Made by a program: the position numbers and the translations under genes | Assembly: GCF_900107695.1 (NCBI RefSeq) | Contig: NZ_FNQP01000016.1 | Coordinates: 19,013 to 83,012, forward strand | Direction: 5' to 3' | DNA from: Thiothrix caldifontis | GTDB taxonomy: Bacteria > Pseudomonadota > Gammaproteobacteria > Thiotrichales > Thiotrichaceae | DNA: 64,000 bases | The notes under the pieces: generated by a model | Told to the model about the DNA's origin: nothing | What the model saw: the letters and a program-made list of their open reading frames with translations, nothing else | Databases searched by the model: none | Part shown: piece after piece, positions 1-9,247 of the stretch | Layout of the letters: the number at the start of each line of letters is the position of its first letter | How positions within the stretch are numbered: the first letter of the stretch is position 1

Positions 1-920
1 TCAGGGACACTCACTGTTGCCGTCCCCACCTTGCCCACCACAATTCCCGCCGCAAGATTTGCCAACCCCATCGCCTGTTCCAGCGGCAAACCCGCCGCCA
101 TACCCGCCGCTAACACCGCCACCACGGTATCCCCTGCCCCGGTCACATCAAACACTTCACGCGCACGGGTCGGCAAGTTGTACGGCGCAAACTCATGCCG
201 CAACAACGTCATGCCCTGTTCACTGCGAGTGAGCAACAGATTCCCCAACTCACAACGCGCCAGCAATGCCTGCCCACGTTGCACCAAATCTGCCTCATCC
301 ACCCACTCGCCCACGGCTTCACGGAATTCTGCCAGATTCGGCGTAATCACCGTTGCCCCCTGATACGTGGCAAAATCCTGCGCTTTGGGGTCAACCACCA
401 CCGGCTTACCAACTGCTTGCGCCAAGGCAATCAATTCCCGCGCCCGCTCCAGCGTCCCTTTGCGGTAATCGGACAGCACCACCACATCAGCCGCTGCTAA
501 CAACGCCTTGAATTGGCTGAAGAGTGGCGCATGATCTTGCCCCGCAAACCCCTCTTCAAAATCCAAGCGAATCAATTGCTGATGACGACTCAGCACCCGT
601 AACTTGGTAATCGTCGGGGCAGTATCCAGCACCACAAAATGGGTTTGCACCCCACGCGCTTGCAAGGTATTCGCCAGCGACCTACCCGCCTCATCATTGC
701 CCACGTAACCCAGCAACACCGCCTGCCCGCCAAGGCTGGCAACGTTCAACGCCACGTTTGCCGCACCGCCAGGGCGCTCTTCATTGGCTTTAACATGCAC
801 TACTGGCACAGGGGCTTCGGGGGAAATGCGCGAGGTTTGACCCGACCAATAGCGATCCAACATCACATCGCCAACGACCAATACCCGCGCCCGTTCAAAA
901 AGAGGAATTTGTAAGCTCAT
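1..920 (-). CDS. rfaE1: D-glycero-beta-D-manno-heptose-7-phosphate kinase (partial, 3' end outside window)
   Basis: This is a PfkB/ribokinase-fold sugar kinase that phosphorylates D-glycero-beta-D-manno-heptose 7-phosphate at C1 for the ADP-heptose of the LPS inner core. It is read from an ATG at 918-920 (minus strand). The N-terminus has the family signature [11 protein letters not shown], then a GGAANVA substrate motif, and near the C-terminus the PfkB signature DVTGAGDT around 125-155. The frame is open to base 1 (about 306 codons), reaching the VVGKxGTxTVS end of the kinase domain. Whether a stop follows soon (separate RfaE1) or a nucleotidyltransferase domain is fused (HldE) cannot be seen. 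It is divergent from the acyltransferase gene at 999, which fits an LPS cluster. Confidence 0.88.
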   Translation of the reverse strand, partial: MSLQIPLFERARVLVVGDVMLDRYWSGQTSRISPEAPVPVVHVKANEERPGGAANVALNVASLGGQAVLLGYVGNDEAGRSLANTLQARGVQTHFVVLDTAPTITKLRVLSRHQQLIRLDFEEGFAGQDHAPLFSQFKALLAAADVVVLSDYRKGTLERARELIALAQAVGKPVVVDPKAQDFATYQGATVITPNLAEFREAVGEWVDEADLVQRGQALLARCELGNLLLTRSEQGMTLLRHEFAPYNLPTRAREVFDVTGAGDTVVAVLAAGMAAGLPLEQAMGLANLAAGIVVGKVGTATVSVP

Positions 921-998
921 CGTTATTTTTTACATAAAACAAGAAAAAACAAGTTGGAAAGTTTACCATAAGGCGCTGATTCAGGTCTTGGACATCGT

Positions 999-1952
999 GT
1001 GGAAAGAATTTCAGGCAAACAGTTTTTACACCCGCGCTACTGGCTGACATGGCTAGGGCTGGGGTTTTTATGGCTGTTGGTAAAATTACCGTGGGGAATG
1101 CAAATGTGGCTAGGCAAGCAGCTCGGTTTGCTGATGTTTTTCCTGCTCCCCAAACGCCGCCAGATTTGCTGCATCAATCTGGGACTGGCATTTCCCGAAT
1201 TCACGCCAGCCGAACGCTTCCAACTCAACCGTGAACACTTTATTTCACTAGGGCGCGGCTTATTGGAAACGGCACTGAGTTGGTGGGGCGCTGATACCAA
1301 ACTTGCCAAACAAACCCAAATCGAAGGGCTGGAACACCTGCAAGCCGCCATGCAACAAGGTGGCGTGGTGTTACTCAGCGCCCATTTCACCAGCCTCGAA
1401 CTCGGCGGACGCATTCTCGCGCAATACGCCCCCTTACACGTCATCTACCGCCCGCACCAAAATCCGCTGATCGAATGGCGTGTGGCTCGCCTGCGCTCTA
1501 AACGTTACGGCAAAGCCATTTCACGTGACAATATCCGCGACATGATCCGCAGCCTGCAACAAGGCCACGTGGTTTGGTACGCACAAGACCAGAATTTCGG
1601 GCACAAAAATGCCGTCTTTGCGCCATTTTTTGGGGTGGAAGCTGCCACCAATACCGCTACCAGCCGCCTTGCCAAATTAGGCAAAGCACAGGTTGTACCG
1701 TTCTTTACGCTGCGAACCGCTACCGGCTATCGGCTACGTTTCCTGCCTGCACTTGAAAATTTCCCCAGCCAAGCCATACTTGACGACACAACACGGATAA
1801 ATCAACTCATTGAGCAGCAGGTACGCGAGTTCCCCGCCCAATATTTATGGACACACCGCCGCTACAAAGACGACCCAACCGGCGGCAACCGATATTCTCT
1901 CTACTCTAAGGAAAACCGATGCAAATCGCACAACACACCGTGGTCACCATGA
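999..1952 (+). CDS. lpxL: Lipid A biosynthesis lauroyl/late acyltransferase, LpxL/HtrB family (copy 1)
   Basis: This inner-membrane acyltransferase adds a secondary acyl chain to Kdo-lipid A. The 317-residue product starts at a GTG. It has an N-terminal hydrophobic anchor (about residues 12-50, LTWLGLGFLWLL) and the catalytic HX4E motif in SAHFTSLELGG near residue 128. Later come the conserved YRPHQNP and FxPFFG motifs and the C-terminal W-x-H-R-R-Y-K-D signature. The 3' end overlaps the slyD start by 34 bp, so the two genes are probably translationally coupled. A second family member lies at 6312. Which primary acyl chain each uses cannot be told from sequence. Confidence 0.88.
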   Translation: MERISGKQFLHPRYWLTWLGLGFLWLLVKLPWGMQMWLGKQLGLLMFFLLPKRRQICCINLGLAFPEFTPAERFQLNREHFISLGRGLLETALSWWGADTKLAKQTQIEGLEHLQAAMQQGGVVLLSAHFTSLELGGRILAQYAPLHVIYRPHQNPLIEWRVARLRSKRYGKAISRDNIRDMIRSLQQGHVVWYAQDQNFGHKNAVFAPFFGVEAATNTATSRLAKLGKAQVVPFFTLRTATGYRLRFLPALENFPSQAILDDTTRINQLIEQQVREFPAQYLWTHRRYKDDPTGGNRYSLYSKENRCKSHNTPWSP

Positions 1953-2410
1953 CCTACACCCTGACTGACGATCAAGGCCAAGTACTCGATCAAGCGGATG
2001 CTGACCAACCATTCGCCTACCTGCACGGTGCTGACAATATTATTCCGGGGCTGGAAAAACAGTTAGCAGGCAAACAAGCCAACGACAGCTTAGTAGTCAC
2101 TGTTGCGCCCGCCGAAGCCTACGGCGAATACGACGAACGCATGACCCAGCAAGTACCGCGCAGCATGTTTGAAGGTATTCCGGCTGAACAAATCGTTGCC
2201 GGTGCGGAGTTCCACGCGCAAACAGGCGCTGGCAATCAAACCATTCGCATTGCCGCCGTCGATGACAACAGCGTAACCATCGACGCCAATCATCCACTCG
2301 CAGGCGTAGCCTTGACGTTTGATGTCACCATCCTCAATGTACGCGCGGCTTCTGCGGAAGAAGTTGCCCATGGTCACGCTCACGGTGAAGGTGGTCATCA
2401 CCACCACTAA
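1919..2410 (+). CDS. slyD: FKBP-type peptidyl-prolyl cis-trans isomerase SlyD
   Basis: SlyD is a cytoplasmic prolyl isomerase and chaperone that also binds nickel and other metals. The 163-residue product has the FKBP core (residues about 1-70, with YLHGADNIIPGLEKQLAG) and an inserted IF chaperone flap (about 70-125). A second FKBP segment (ANHPLAGVALTFDVTI) follows, and the C-terminal tail is histidine-rich (GHAHGEGGHHHH), as expected for metal binding. The tail is shorter than in E. coli SlyD. The start overlaps the acyltransferase stop by 34 bp. Confidence 0.92.
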   Translation: MQIAQHTVVTMTYTLTDDQGQVLDQADADQPFAYLHGADNIIPGLEKQLAGKQANDSLVVTVAPAEAYGEYDERMTQQVPRSMFEGIPAEQIVAGAEFHAQTGAGNQTIRIAAVDDNSVTIDANHPLAGVALTFDVTILNVRAASAEEVAHGHAHGEGGHHHH

Positions 2411-2416
2411 GCCTGT

Positions 2417-3229
2417 TCAGCGATAAGCATCCGGCAGCAACCCCACCGCAACCCAGTGTTGCCACAAGGTTTGGATACTGTTCACGTGCTGCTGATCGGC
2501 TTTACTGGAAAAAAATTGCACGCTGCCCTGCCCTGTTTGCGGGCGGCGCAGATCTTCTTGTTCCAACACCCGCATCAACTGGTGAGTCACCGGCGTACTG
2601 GTTTCCAAAATCGTCATTTTGCCGTGGGTCACATCCACCAGTGCGTCCGCCAGAAACGGGTAATGCGTACACCCCAACACCAAGGTATCCACCCCCGCAT
2701 CCAACAAGGGCAAGGTATAAACTTTAAGCAATTGACGTACCGACGCGCTACTAAAATCCCCCGCCTCCACATGCTCCACCAAACCGGGGCAGGCTTGTGT
2801 AATCACCTGCACCCCCGCCGCATGATCACGAATCAACTGCTGCAAACGCGGGCTATTCACCGTTTGTTGCGTGGCTAACACCCCAATCACCCCAGTTTGC
2901 GTCAAGCGGGCAGCAGGTTTCACCGCAGGCTCAATCCCCACCACCGGAATCGGCAAGGTTTCGCGTAAATACGCCACGGCATGAACCGTCGCCGTATTAC
3001 ACGCCACCACCAACACTTTAACATCTTGTTCCAGCAAGAAATCCGCCACCCGTTTGCTACGCGCCCGAATATAATCCGAGGTTTTTGCCCCGTAAGGCGC
3101 ATGAGCCGAATCCGCCACGTAAATCAGGTGTTCCGCAGGCAACAGGCGGTGAATTTCACGCAAGACTGAAATCCCCCCTAACCCCGAATCAAATACCCCA
3201 ATGGGCTGTGTGTGCCGTGCTGCGTTCAC
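2417..3229 (-). CDS. murI: Glutamate racemase MurI
   Basis: MurI interconverts L- and D-glutamate for peptidoglycan in the cytoplasm. It has the opening motif PIGVFDSGLGG, the first catalytic cysteine in VACNTATV and the second in LGCTHYPFL, with the expected spacing. I chose the GTG at 3227-3229 because it overlaps the TGA of the upstream phosphatase gene (GTGA, 4 bp), a coupled start giving 270 residues. The open frame extends to 3256, but that adds a non-conserved nine-residue N-terminus. It converges on slyD with only six bases between stops. Confidence 0.92.
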   Translation of the reverse strand: MNAARHTQPIGVFDSGLGGISVLREIHRLLPAEHLIYVADSAHAPYGAKTSDYIRARSKRVADFLLEQDVKVLVVACNTATVHAVAYLRETLPIPVVGIEPAVKPAARLTQTGVIGVLATQQTVNSPRLQQLIRDHAAGVQVITQACPGLVEHVEAGDFSSASVRQLLKVYTLPLLDAGVDTLVLGCTHYPFLADALVDVTHGKMTILETSTPVTHQLMRVLEQEDLRRPQTGQGSVQFFSSKADQQHVNSIQTLWQHWVAVGLLPDAYR

Positions 3230-4020
3230 TGCTGCGCCTGCAAATAACCCAACCACGCTGCAAACAATACCGGATCGGGGGAGATCACCACCGAACGCGG
3301 CGCTAACGCTGCGACAAACACCGGTTCACCCTGCAACGTCGCGGCATAGCCCCCCGCTTCCGCCAAAATCAGCGACCCCGCCGCCAAATCCCACAACTTC
3401 ATGCCACCATGCAAATACAAATTGCCACGGTTCGCCGCCATCCACGCCCATTCCAGCACACAACTGCCCAAATTACGCTGCGAACCGTAAGGTGGGTTCG
3501 TCATCAACGCTTGCTTCAAGGCAGGCGATAAGCGCTTGAAATCCACGATTGCCACCGCATTGCACAACTGAAACTCACTGGGCTGACAACGCAAGGACTG
3601 ACCATTCAACCACGCTCCCCGCCCCCGCTGTGCGGTAAACATTTCATCACGCACGGGATCGTAAGTCAGCGCCAGCACCACTTCACCGCGCTGAAACAAC
3701 GCCAGCGACACCGCAAACAACGGGATACCAGCCGCAAAATTGCTCGTACCATCCAATGGGTCAAGGCACCACAACGCCTCCGCCTCCCGCAATAAACGCG
3801 CCTGTTCCTCGCGCTCCATCTCCTCACTCAGAAACGCAATGTCAGGCCACTGTTGCAGCAAAAACGTCGCAATGCGCTGATTCGTCGCCAAATCCGCCTC
3901 GGTCAGCAAACTGCCGTCTTGTTTTACCGCAAAGCCGATATGCTCGAAACGCGGTAAAATTTCCTCGCGTGCAATTTGACGTATTTCCTGCACCAATACT
4001 TGCAAATCAGGCTGCATCAT
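3226..4020 (-). CDS. Inositol monophosphatase family protein (SuhB/CysQ-like)
   Basis: This 264-residue member of the Mg-dependent, Li-sensitive phosphatase superfamily has the metal-binding motif WCLDPLDGTSNF (residues about 85-96), an upstream metal-binding EE pair (SEEME, about 66-70) and a C-terminal WDLAAGSLILAEAGG motif. Substrates in the family include inositol phosphates, fructose-1,6-bisphosphate and 3'-phosphoadenosine 5'-phosphate; the sequence does not decide between them. It is the first gene of a two-gene operon with murI, coupled through a 4 bp overlap, and is divergent from psiE. Confidence 0.85.
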   Translation of the reverse strand: MMQPDLQVLVQEIRQIAREEILPRFEHIGFAVKQDGSLLTEADLATNQRIATFLLQQWPDIAFLSEEMEREEQARLLREAEALWCLDPLDGTSNFAAGIPLFAVSLALFQRGEVVLALTYDPVRDEMFTAQRGRGAWLNGQSLRCQPSEFQLCNAVAIVDFKRLSPALKQALMTNPPYGSQRNLGSCVLEWAWMAANRGNLYLHGGMKLWDLAAGSLILAEAGGYAATLQGEPVFVAALAPRSVVISPDPVLFAAWLGYLQAQQ

Positions 4021-4070
4021 TTAACCTACCCAGCGTTACCAAAACGCTAACAATACAAGGATACCCACAC

Positions 4071-4484
4071 ATGGACAAACCGAACGTTTCTGCCAGCCAG
4101 AAATTGTTGCATGGGATCGAATACCTACTCCTCGGCATTATTACCCTCGCCACCATTATTGCCGTGGGACAGGAAATTTATACCATTTTCGTCCATCTCA
4201 AAGTGCAGATTGCCGACCTATTGCTACTGTTTATTTATTTAGAAATCATCACCATGGTCGTCGTTTACCTGCAATCCGGGGAGGTGCCGGTACGAATGCC
4301 CTTGTACATCGGCATGGTCGCCCTTGCCCGCTACCTCATCCTCGACATGAAAGCAATGACCGAATGGCAAATGTTAGCAATTGCTGCCTCCATCTTATTG
4401 ATTTCACTGGCGGTACTCATCGTGCGCTTTGGTCATGTGAAATACCCTTATGAAAAGAACCGCAGAGGAACGCCCCACCCATGA
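4071..4484 (+). CDS. psiE: Phosphate-starvation-inducible PsiE family membrane protein
   Basis: This is a small integral membrane protein of 137 residues with four predicted hydrophobic helices (about 17-38, 45-68, 79-95 and 104-125). The sequence LLLLFIYLEIITMVVVYL is typical of the PsiE family, whose function is not established. The ATG at 4071 is preferred over the long upstream open frame from 3756, which runs antisense through the phosphatase gene and has a different composition. The stop overlaps the hemH start (ATGA), so the two are co-transcribed with the MoaB-like gene and the second acyltransferase. Confidence 0.8.
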   Translation: MDKPNVSASQKLLHGIEYLLLGIITLATIIAVGQEIYTIFVHLKVQIADLLLLFIYLEIITMVVVYLQSGEVPVRMPLYIGMVALARYLILDMKAMTEWQMLAIAASILLISLAVLIVRFGHVKYPYEKNRRGTPHP

Positions 4485-5593
4485 GCCGTTTTATCAACGA
4501 ACAGGATTATTTCCACGGCAAATCCGAATGCACCGGCATTTTGATCACCAACCTAGGCACACCCGACAGCCCCGACAAAGCCGGGTTGCGGCGCTATTTG
4601 AAAGAATTTCTCTCTGACCCGCGTGTCGTGGAAATTCCGCGCATTATTTGGAACGTCATCCTGCACGGCATTATCCTCAACACCCGCCCCGCCAAAAGTG
4701 CCGAAAAATACCAAACCGTATGGACAGAAGACGGTTCTCCACTGATGAGTATTTCGCTGCAACAACAAAAAGCGCTCCAGAAAGAAATGGAAATCCGCTT
4801 CAAAGGGCCGGTAAAAATCGCCTTAGCGATGCGCTACGGCAACCCCTCCATCCCTGACACCTTGCTAAAACTCAAGGAAGCCGGAGCACGACGCGTGCTG
4901 GTACTCCCACTTTACCCCCAATATTGCGCCGCGACCAACGCCACCACTTTCGACAAAGTATTCGACGAACTCAAACGCTGGCGCTGGATGCCGGAACTGC
5001 GCCTCGTGAATCATTACCACGACCACCCCGGCTACATCAAAGCACTCGCCAACAGCGTACTGACCCACTGGGAAAACCACCCACGCGGGCAATTACTGGT
5101 CATGTCCTTCCACGGCATTCCCAAACGCAACCTGATGCTTGGCGACCCCTACCATTGCGAATGCCATAAAACCGCGCGGTTGCTGGCAGCAGAACTCAAC
5201 CTACGCCCCAACGAATGGCGCGTCACCTTCCAATCGCGCTTCGGCAAAGCGGAATGGCTGCAACCTTACACCGACAAAACCATGCAAGCGTTACCGGGTG
5301 AAGGCATCAAACACGTTGACGTGATTTGCCCCGGTTTTGCCGCCGACTGCCTCGAAACGCTGGAAGAAATCCGCGAAGAAAACCGCGAATACTTCCAACA
5401 CGCGGGCGGAGAAACTTACCACTACATTCCCGCTCTAAACACCAACCTTGACCACATTCAGGCACTTGCTGACATCATCCAACAGCATACCGCTGGCTGG
5501 GCAGAAACCTCACCCAACTGGTCAGAGGCTGTACAACAAAAACAAGCCGAACACACCTTACAAAACGCTACCGCCAAAGGAGCAAAAAAATGA
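4481..5593 (+). CDS. hemH: Ferrochelatase
   Basis: HemH inserts Fe(II) into protoporphyrin IX, the last step of protoheme synthesis. The 370-residue protein opens with GILITNLGTPDSP. The metal-site histidine is in MSFHGIPKRN (about residue 211), and the family signature CPGFAADCLETLEEI lies at about 285-300. Length matches gammaproteobacterial enzymes, with a slightly longer C-terminal tail. The start overlaps the psiE stop by 4 bp and the stop overlaps the next start by 4 bp. Confidence 0.95.
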   Translation: MSRFINEQDYFHGKSECTGILITNLGTPDSPDKAGLRRYLKEFLSDPRVVEIPRIIWNVILHGIILNTRPAKSAEKYQTVWTEDGSPLMSISLQQQKALQKEMEIRFKGPVKIALAMRYGNPSIPDTLLKLKEAGARRVLVLPLYPQYCAATNATTFDKVFDELKRWRWMPELRLVNHYHDHPGYIKALANSVLTHWENHPRGQLLVMSFHGIPKRNLMLGDPYHCECHKTARLLAAELNLRPNEWRVTFQSRFGKAEWLQPYTDKTMQALPGEGIKHVDVICPGFAADCLETLEEIREENREYFQHAGGETYHYIPALNTNLDHIQALADIIQQHTAGWAETSPNWSEAVQQKQAEHTLQNATAKGAKK

Positions 5594-6330
5594 AAGTCGG
5601 GCTAATCCTCATCGGCGACGAACTGCTCAGCGGTTTGCGCCAAGACAAACACCTGCCACAAGTCATGAGCTTCCTCAAAGCACGCGGCTTAGCGCTGGCG
5701 TGGGTACGCATGATCGGCGACGATTGGGATTTATTGCTGCAAACCTTGCGTGAAACGCTGCAAACTGACGACATTGTATTCAGTTTCGGCGGCATTGGTG
5801 CAACCCCCGACGATCTGACGCGTCAGGCGGCAGCGGCGGCGGCTGGCGTAAAATTGCTACGCCATCCACAAGCCGTCGCGTTGATCGAAGGGCGCTTCGG
5901 GGCGGAGGCTTACCCTAACCGCATTCGCATGAGTGAATTGCCGGATGGTGCCAGTTTGATTCCCAACCCCATCAACCAAATCCCCGGTTTCAAACTGCAA
6001 CATCACCATTTTGTCCCCGGTTTTCCTAATATGGCATGGCCAATGGTCGAGTGGGCGCTGGATACTTACTACGCACAGTATTTCGACACCACCCCGCCGA
6101 TTGAACAACGTTGGACGCTGCATTCGGTGCAAGAAAGCGAGCTGATCCCGATGATGGAAGAACTGCTCAGAACCTTTCCCGCCGTGCGCATTTCCAGTCT
6201 CCCCAGCACGGTTGAACGCCGTAAAATCGACTTCGGTATCAAAGGTCGCGCCGCCGACGTAGCACCCGCCGCCGCGTGGTTTACGGCACGAATGCAGGCT
6301 GAAAACGTCGATTGCGTACCGCAAGCGTGA
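5590..6330 (+). CDS. Molybdopterin-binding (MoaB/CinA N-terminal-like) protein
   Basis: This 246-residue protein belongs to the MPT-binding fold found in MoaB, MogA and the CinA N-terminus. The fold is shown by LILIGDELLSGLRQD at the N-terminus and by the FSFGGIGATPDDLT loop (about residues 66-80). It lacks the CinA C-terminal deamidase domain, so it is a stand-alone COG1058-type protein whose exact substrate is unknown. It is translationally coupled to hemH (ATGA), and its 3' end overlaps the following acyltransferase by 19 bp. Confidence 0.8.
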   Translation: MKVGLILIGDELLSGLRQDKHLPQVMSFLKARGLALAWVRMIGDDWDLLLQTLRETLQTDDIVFSFGGIGATPDDLTRQAAAAAAGVKLLRHPQAVALIEGRFGAEAYPNRIRMSELPDGASLIPNPINQIPGFKLQHHHFVPGFPNMAWPMVEWALDTYYAQYFDTTPPIEQRWTLHSVQESELIPMMEELLRTFPAVRISSLPSTVERRKIDFGIKGRAADVAPAAAWFTARMQAENVDCVPQA

Positions 6331-7238
6331 CCACATTCCCCCACGATTTACTGGCACCGCGACACTGGCTCACGTGGGCTAGCGTTGGCGCATTTGCCGG
6401 ACTCGCTTGGCTGCCTTGGCAAACCCGCCGCTGGCTCGGCAAACACTTGGGCAACTGGATTTACCGTCACAATCACAAGCGCCGCGCAGTCGTGTTGAGC
6501 AATTTACGCTTATGCTTCCCCACATTGACTGACACCCAACATGAGCAAATGGTGCAAAGCCATTTACAGGAATATGCCAGCGCGATGCTGGACTACAGCC
6601 TGTTGTTTTTCCGCACCCGCCGCCACATATATCAACGTACCCGCATTAGCGGGCGTGAACACGTGGAACAAGCCATTGCTGCTGGCCAGAATGTCATCCT
6701 CATGTTAGGGCATTCGGTGTGGCTAGAATTTGCACCGGTTGCTATCGGGCAATATTACCGCGCCTACGGCTCGTACAAACCATTCCACAATCCCGTGATC
6801 AATTGGCTGATTGCCCGCAGTCGCCTGCAAGATGTGGAATTCGTGGTGGCGCGTGAAGAAGGCATGATGAAATTGGTAAAAGCGCTAGAACCGGGACGCT
6901 TAATGTTCTTTTTGCCGGATGAAGATCATGGCAGCAAACATTCGGTGTTCGCGCCGTTTTTCGGCGTTCCCAAAGCCACGCTTACTACACCGGCACGGCT
7001 GACAAAATTGGGTAAGGCGGTTGCCTTGCCGATCATGGCATTTTTTAATCCCGCACAAGGTGGTTATGAGATTGTCATCGGCAATTCCTTAGCCGATTTT
7101 CCCGGTAAAGATGAAGCTCAGAATGCGCAGATTCTGAATACAGGGCTGCAAACACTGATTAGCCAATATCCTGAACAATACATGTGGGTACTAAAACTGT
7201 TCCGCACTCGCCCAGCAGATGAACCGCCAATCTACTAA
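6312..7238 (+). CDS. Lipid A biosynthesis acyltransferase, LpxL/LpxM family (copy 2)
   Basis: This is a second late acyltransferase for lipid A (308 residues, TTG start inside the preceding gene). It has a hydrophobic N-terminal segment (about 10-35) and the catalytic HX4E in LGHSVWLEFAP. The F-x-PFFG motif (VFAPFFGVPKA) and a C-terminal QYPEQYMWVLKLFRTRP, which replaces the W-x-H-R-R of copy 1, complete it. Divergence from copy 1 suggests different acyl position or chain specificity. Its stop overlaps the end of the convergent sctJ gene by 4 bp, so the T3SS locus starts directly at its 3' end. Confidence 0.85.
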   Translation: MRTASVTTFPHDLLAPRHWLTWASVGAFAGLAWLPWQTRRWLGKHLGNWIYRHNHKRRAVVLSNLRLCFPTLTDTQHEQMVQSHLQEYASAMLDYSLLFFRTRRHIYQRTRISGREHVEQAIAAGQNVILMLGHSVWLEFAPVAIGQYYRAYGSYKPFHNPVINWLIARSRLQDVEFVVAREEGMMKLVKALEPGRLMFFLPDEDHGSKHSVFAPFFGVPKATLTTPARLTKLGKAVALPIMAFFNPAQGGYEIVIGNSLADFPGKDEAQNAQILNTGLQTLISQYPEQYMWVLKLFRTRPADEPPIY

Positions 7239-7831
7239 TTGGCAGCCGAAAACTGTGCCGGAACCATTACCACTGATACTTTATCGTAAGTCAGACCCTC
7301 AATACTTTTCTCAACGATCAGCTTAATGTCTGACTTCATGTCTTCCAAACGGTAGGCTGGATTGTATTTGATGAAAACCGAGGCGGAGGATGGCTTGACC
7401 TCCTTATCAATCGGATTGTTTTCAGGCAATACCACGTGCACTCGTGCAACTAACACACCGTCAATTTGCGATAAGGTTTCTTGCACACTTTGCGATAAGG
7501 CAAAAATAAAACGGGTACGTTCTTCCAGTGGGGAAGAAATCAAACCTTCTTTTTTGAATAATTCGCCGACTGTCGCAATTTTTTCTTTGGGGTAGCCATG
7601 TTGTTTAAGAAGCTGAACTGCTTGAGGAATTCTCGACTTTTCCACGTGTAAAAAGTAAGTGCCTGCTTTCTTATCGAAGATCTTTTCGGAGTCTATTTTG
7701 TTATTTAACAGAATTGATAACATTGAATTAGCATCATTTTCTGCCAAATTACTGTACAGTTCCGTTTTGCAACCGGTGAGGAGCAGTAGTGTCACGACAA
7801 TAGCAATACGTCGAAGCTTTTTATTTATCAT
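7235..7831 (-). CDS. sctJ: T3SS inner-membrane ring lipoprotein SctJ (YscJ/EscJ family), short form
   Basis: SctJ forms the inner periplasmic ring of the type III basal body. The start is the ATG at 7829-7831, giving a lipoprotein signal peptide with lipobox LLLTGC. The two ring-building alpha/beta domains follow (LAENDANSMLSILLNN; later VLVARVHVVLPENNP and PSSASVFIKYNP). At 198 residues it ends soon after the second domain (VSVVMVPAQFSAAN) and lacks the C-terminal transmembrane helix and cytoplasmic tail of YscJ; EPEC EscJ is similarly short. It is the last gene of the leftward sctC*-to-sctJ operon. Confidence 0.88.
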   Translation of the reverse strand: MINKKLRRIAIVVTLLLLTGCKTELYSNLAENDANSMLSILLNNKIDSEKIFDKKAGTYFLHVEKSRIPQAVQLLKQHGYPKEKIATVGELFKKEGLISSPLEERTRFIFALSQSVQETLSQIDGVLVARVHVVLPENNPIDKEVKPSSASVFIKYNPAYRLEDMKSDIKLIVEKSIEGLTYDKVSVVMVPAQFSAAN

Positions 7832-7873
7832 TATCGTATATTCCCGACTTATAGCAATCAATATTGATATGTA

Positions 7874-8425
7874 TCAACCTGCTTGGAATAATGTTTTAAA
7901 ACCTTGAGAAACTTGTCCCACAGCAGAAATCACAATATTCATTTTACCCATCCACATCTGCGACTTAATTCCCCACTGGCTTAGAACATGGTTATATTCG
8001 CTAGAAGCCAAAAGGCTTTCTGCTGATGCTTTTGTGGACTCCTCAATTTGCTTAATAAGATTGTCACTTTTACCGACTTCAGGATAACTACGTGTCTCAT
8101 TATTGCCACTAATTGCTTGTTTTTCAGCAAGATAATCTGAAAATTTAGGCATCGTCGACATTTGTGACATCATGCCATGATAAGACTGATCAATTTCACC
8201 CATTTTATTCAGCATAACACGCTTGAAATCAAACGAGTCAGTCGTAACCGGCTCTCGAATCTGTAAGATAGGCGTATCTCGCATAGAAGCCGAACCGATC
8301 TCATTATGACTTCGAGTTAGAATATTCTCTAAACGCATCACATCATTCGCGGGTGGAGCGGGTAACTGCTGTTGCAAATTCCCCGTCTGCATCACTGGAT
8401 TAACTAACGTACTCGCATCAAACAT
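7874..8425 (-). CDS. sctI: T3SS inner rod protein SctI (YscI/HrpB family)
   Basis: This 183-residue protein ends in a helical segment, NIVISAVGQVSQGFKTLFQAG, that matches the conserved C-terminal rod helix of YscI-type proteins. The N-terminal two-thirds is polar and variable, as usual for this family. The position between the yscG-like gene and sctJ is the same as in ysc operons. SctI makes the rod or adaptor that joins the needle to the export apparatus. Codon use is AT-richer than in the flanking housekeeping genes. Confidence 0.75.
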   Translation of the reverse strand: MFDASTLVNPVMQTGNLQQQLPAPPANDVMRLENILTRSHNEIGSASMRDTPILQIREPVTTDSFDFKRVMLNKMGEIDQSYHGMMSQMSTMPKFSDYLAEKQAISGNNETRSYPEVGKSDNLIKQIEESTKASAESLLASSEYNHVLSQWGIKSQMWMGKMNIVISAVGQVSQGFKTLFQAG

Positions 8426-8437
8426 GATCCTAAACCT

Positions 8438-8803
8438 TTAAGTATTAAGGTAAGCGGCTGCAATACTGCTTTCATCTTTATTGCCTTTTCGCACTACCTC
8501 TTCAAATAGCTCTCTCGCTTCTGCTTTCTCACCTTTTTGGCTTAAGGCAATACCTAAGAAACACTTCGCACTCATGTGATCAACTTCTTTCAGCAATACA
8601 TCATCTCGCAGTATATGAATAGCCTGATCGTAGTGACCTGCGTAAATTTTAGCAATAGCCACGCCCATTTTTATGGGAGTCTGCTCAACACCAATAGCAT
8701 TAACACCTTCCATAATCGTTTGGGAACGCTGCACATCGCCACCAAAACAGGCCATGTAACCAACTTGAGAAATCATTTGAAGTAATTCGACACTAGCTTG
8801 CAT
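8438..8803 (-). CDS. TPR-type T3SS chaperone, YscG-like
   Basis: This 121-residue all-helical protein carries tetratricopeptide-like repeats (AKIYAGHYDQAIHILRDD; AKCFLGIALSQKGEKAEARELFEE). In Ysc systems YscG, with YscE, wraps the needle subunit to keep it soluble in the cytoplasm. The gene lies directly after the candidate needle gene, as yscG does. HrpB1/HrpK-family proteins are also small TPR-like T3SS proteins, so the family name is tentative while the chaperone role is well supported by fold and position. Confidence 0.65.
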   Translation of the reverse strand: MQASVELLQMISQVGYMACFGGDVQRSQTIMEGVNAIGVEQTPIKMGVAIAKIYAGHYDQAIHILRDDVLLKEVDHMSAKCFLGIALSQKGEKAEARELFEEVVRKGNKDESSIAAAYLNT

Positions 8804-8919
8804 ATTTTTTTATCCTTACAGTGCCACCACAAAAATGTGATGTCACTGATCATTTATTGGAAAATCACTTTTTGATAATAATCAGATTACTACCATTTAA
8901 ATGAATAATACCCAATTAA

Positions 8920-9132
8920 TTAACGGGCAATTGATTGACCAATTGTTTGTGCCATCGTCTTCAGACCAGCCATTGCATCAGAGTTCATCTGATCTTGCAT
9001 ACGCGCTGACTGTGCGGCAACACCGGCATTAGTCAATTGGCGATTGCTCTGCATTTGAGTATTTAATAAATTAACACTCTCTTGAGTTGCAGTTTGAATC
9101 GAAGCGGCTGCTGTAGTTGCATCCATTGTCAT
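8920..9132 (-). CDS. sctF: Candidate T3SS needle subunit SctF
   Basis: This 70-residue polar, alanine/glutamine/methionine-rich helical protein has no signal peptide. The C-terminal helix MAGLKTMAQTIGQSIAR resembles the conserved C-terminal needle helix (LKTIKDLVxTI pattern). It sits between the yscE-like and yscG-like genes, the exact place of yscF. Overall identity to known needle proteins looks low, and no single motif proves it, so the call rests on size, helical character and synteny. About 115 bp of non-coding DNA lies on each side, unusual within this operon. Confidence 0.55.
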   Translation of the reverse strand: MTMDATTAAASIQTATQESVNLLNTQMQSNRQLTNAGVAAQSARMQDQMNSDAMAGLKTMAQTIGQSIAR

Positions 9133-9247
9133 ATCTCCTAAAAATTAATCGTCCATAAAAATAAATCCCCGGTGAAATACCACCAAACGCAGGGAATTCC
9201 TAACTTCCTGTTACACATTGCGTTCCATGCTTACTTTTGAACCAACC

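Noticed and set aside
1..920. Several overlapping plus-strand open frames at the window start
   Set aside because: All are opposite the heptose kinase gene and have low-complexity Pro/Ala/Ser translations.
3756..4070. N-terminal extension of the psiE frame
   Set aside because: It runs antisense through the inositol-phosphatase gene and has Pro/Ser/Thr-rich shadow composition; the ATG at 4071 begins the PsiE-like protein.
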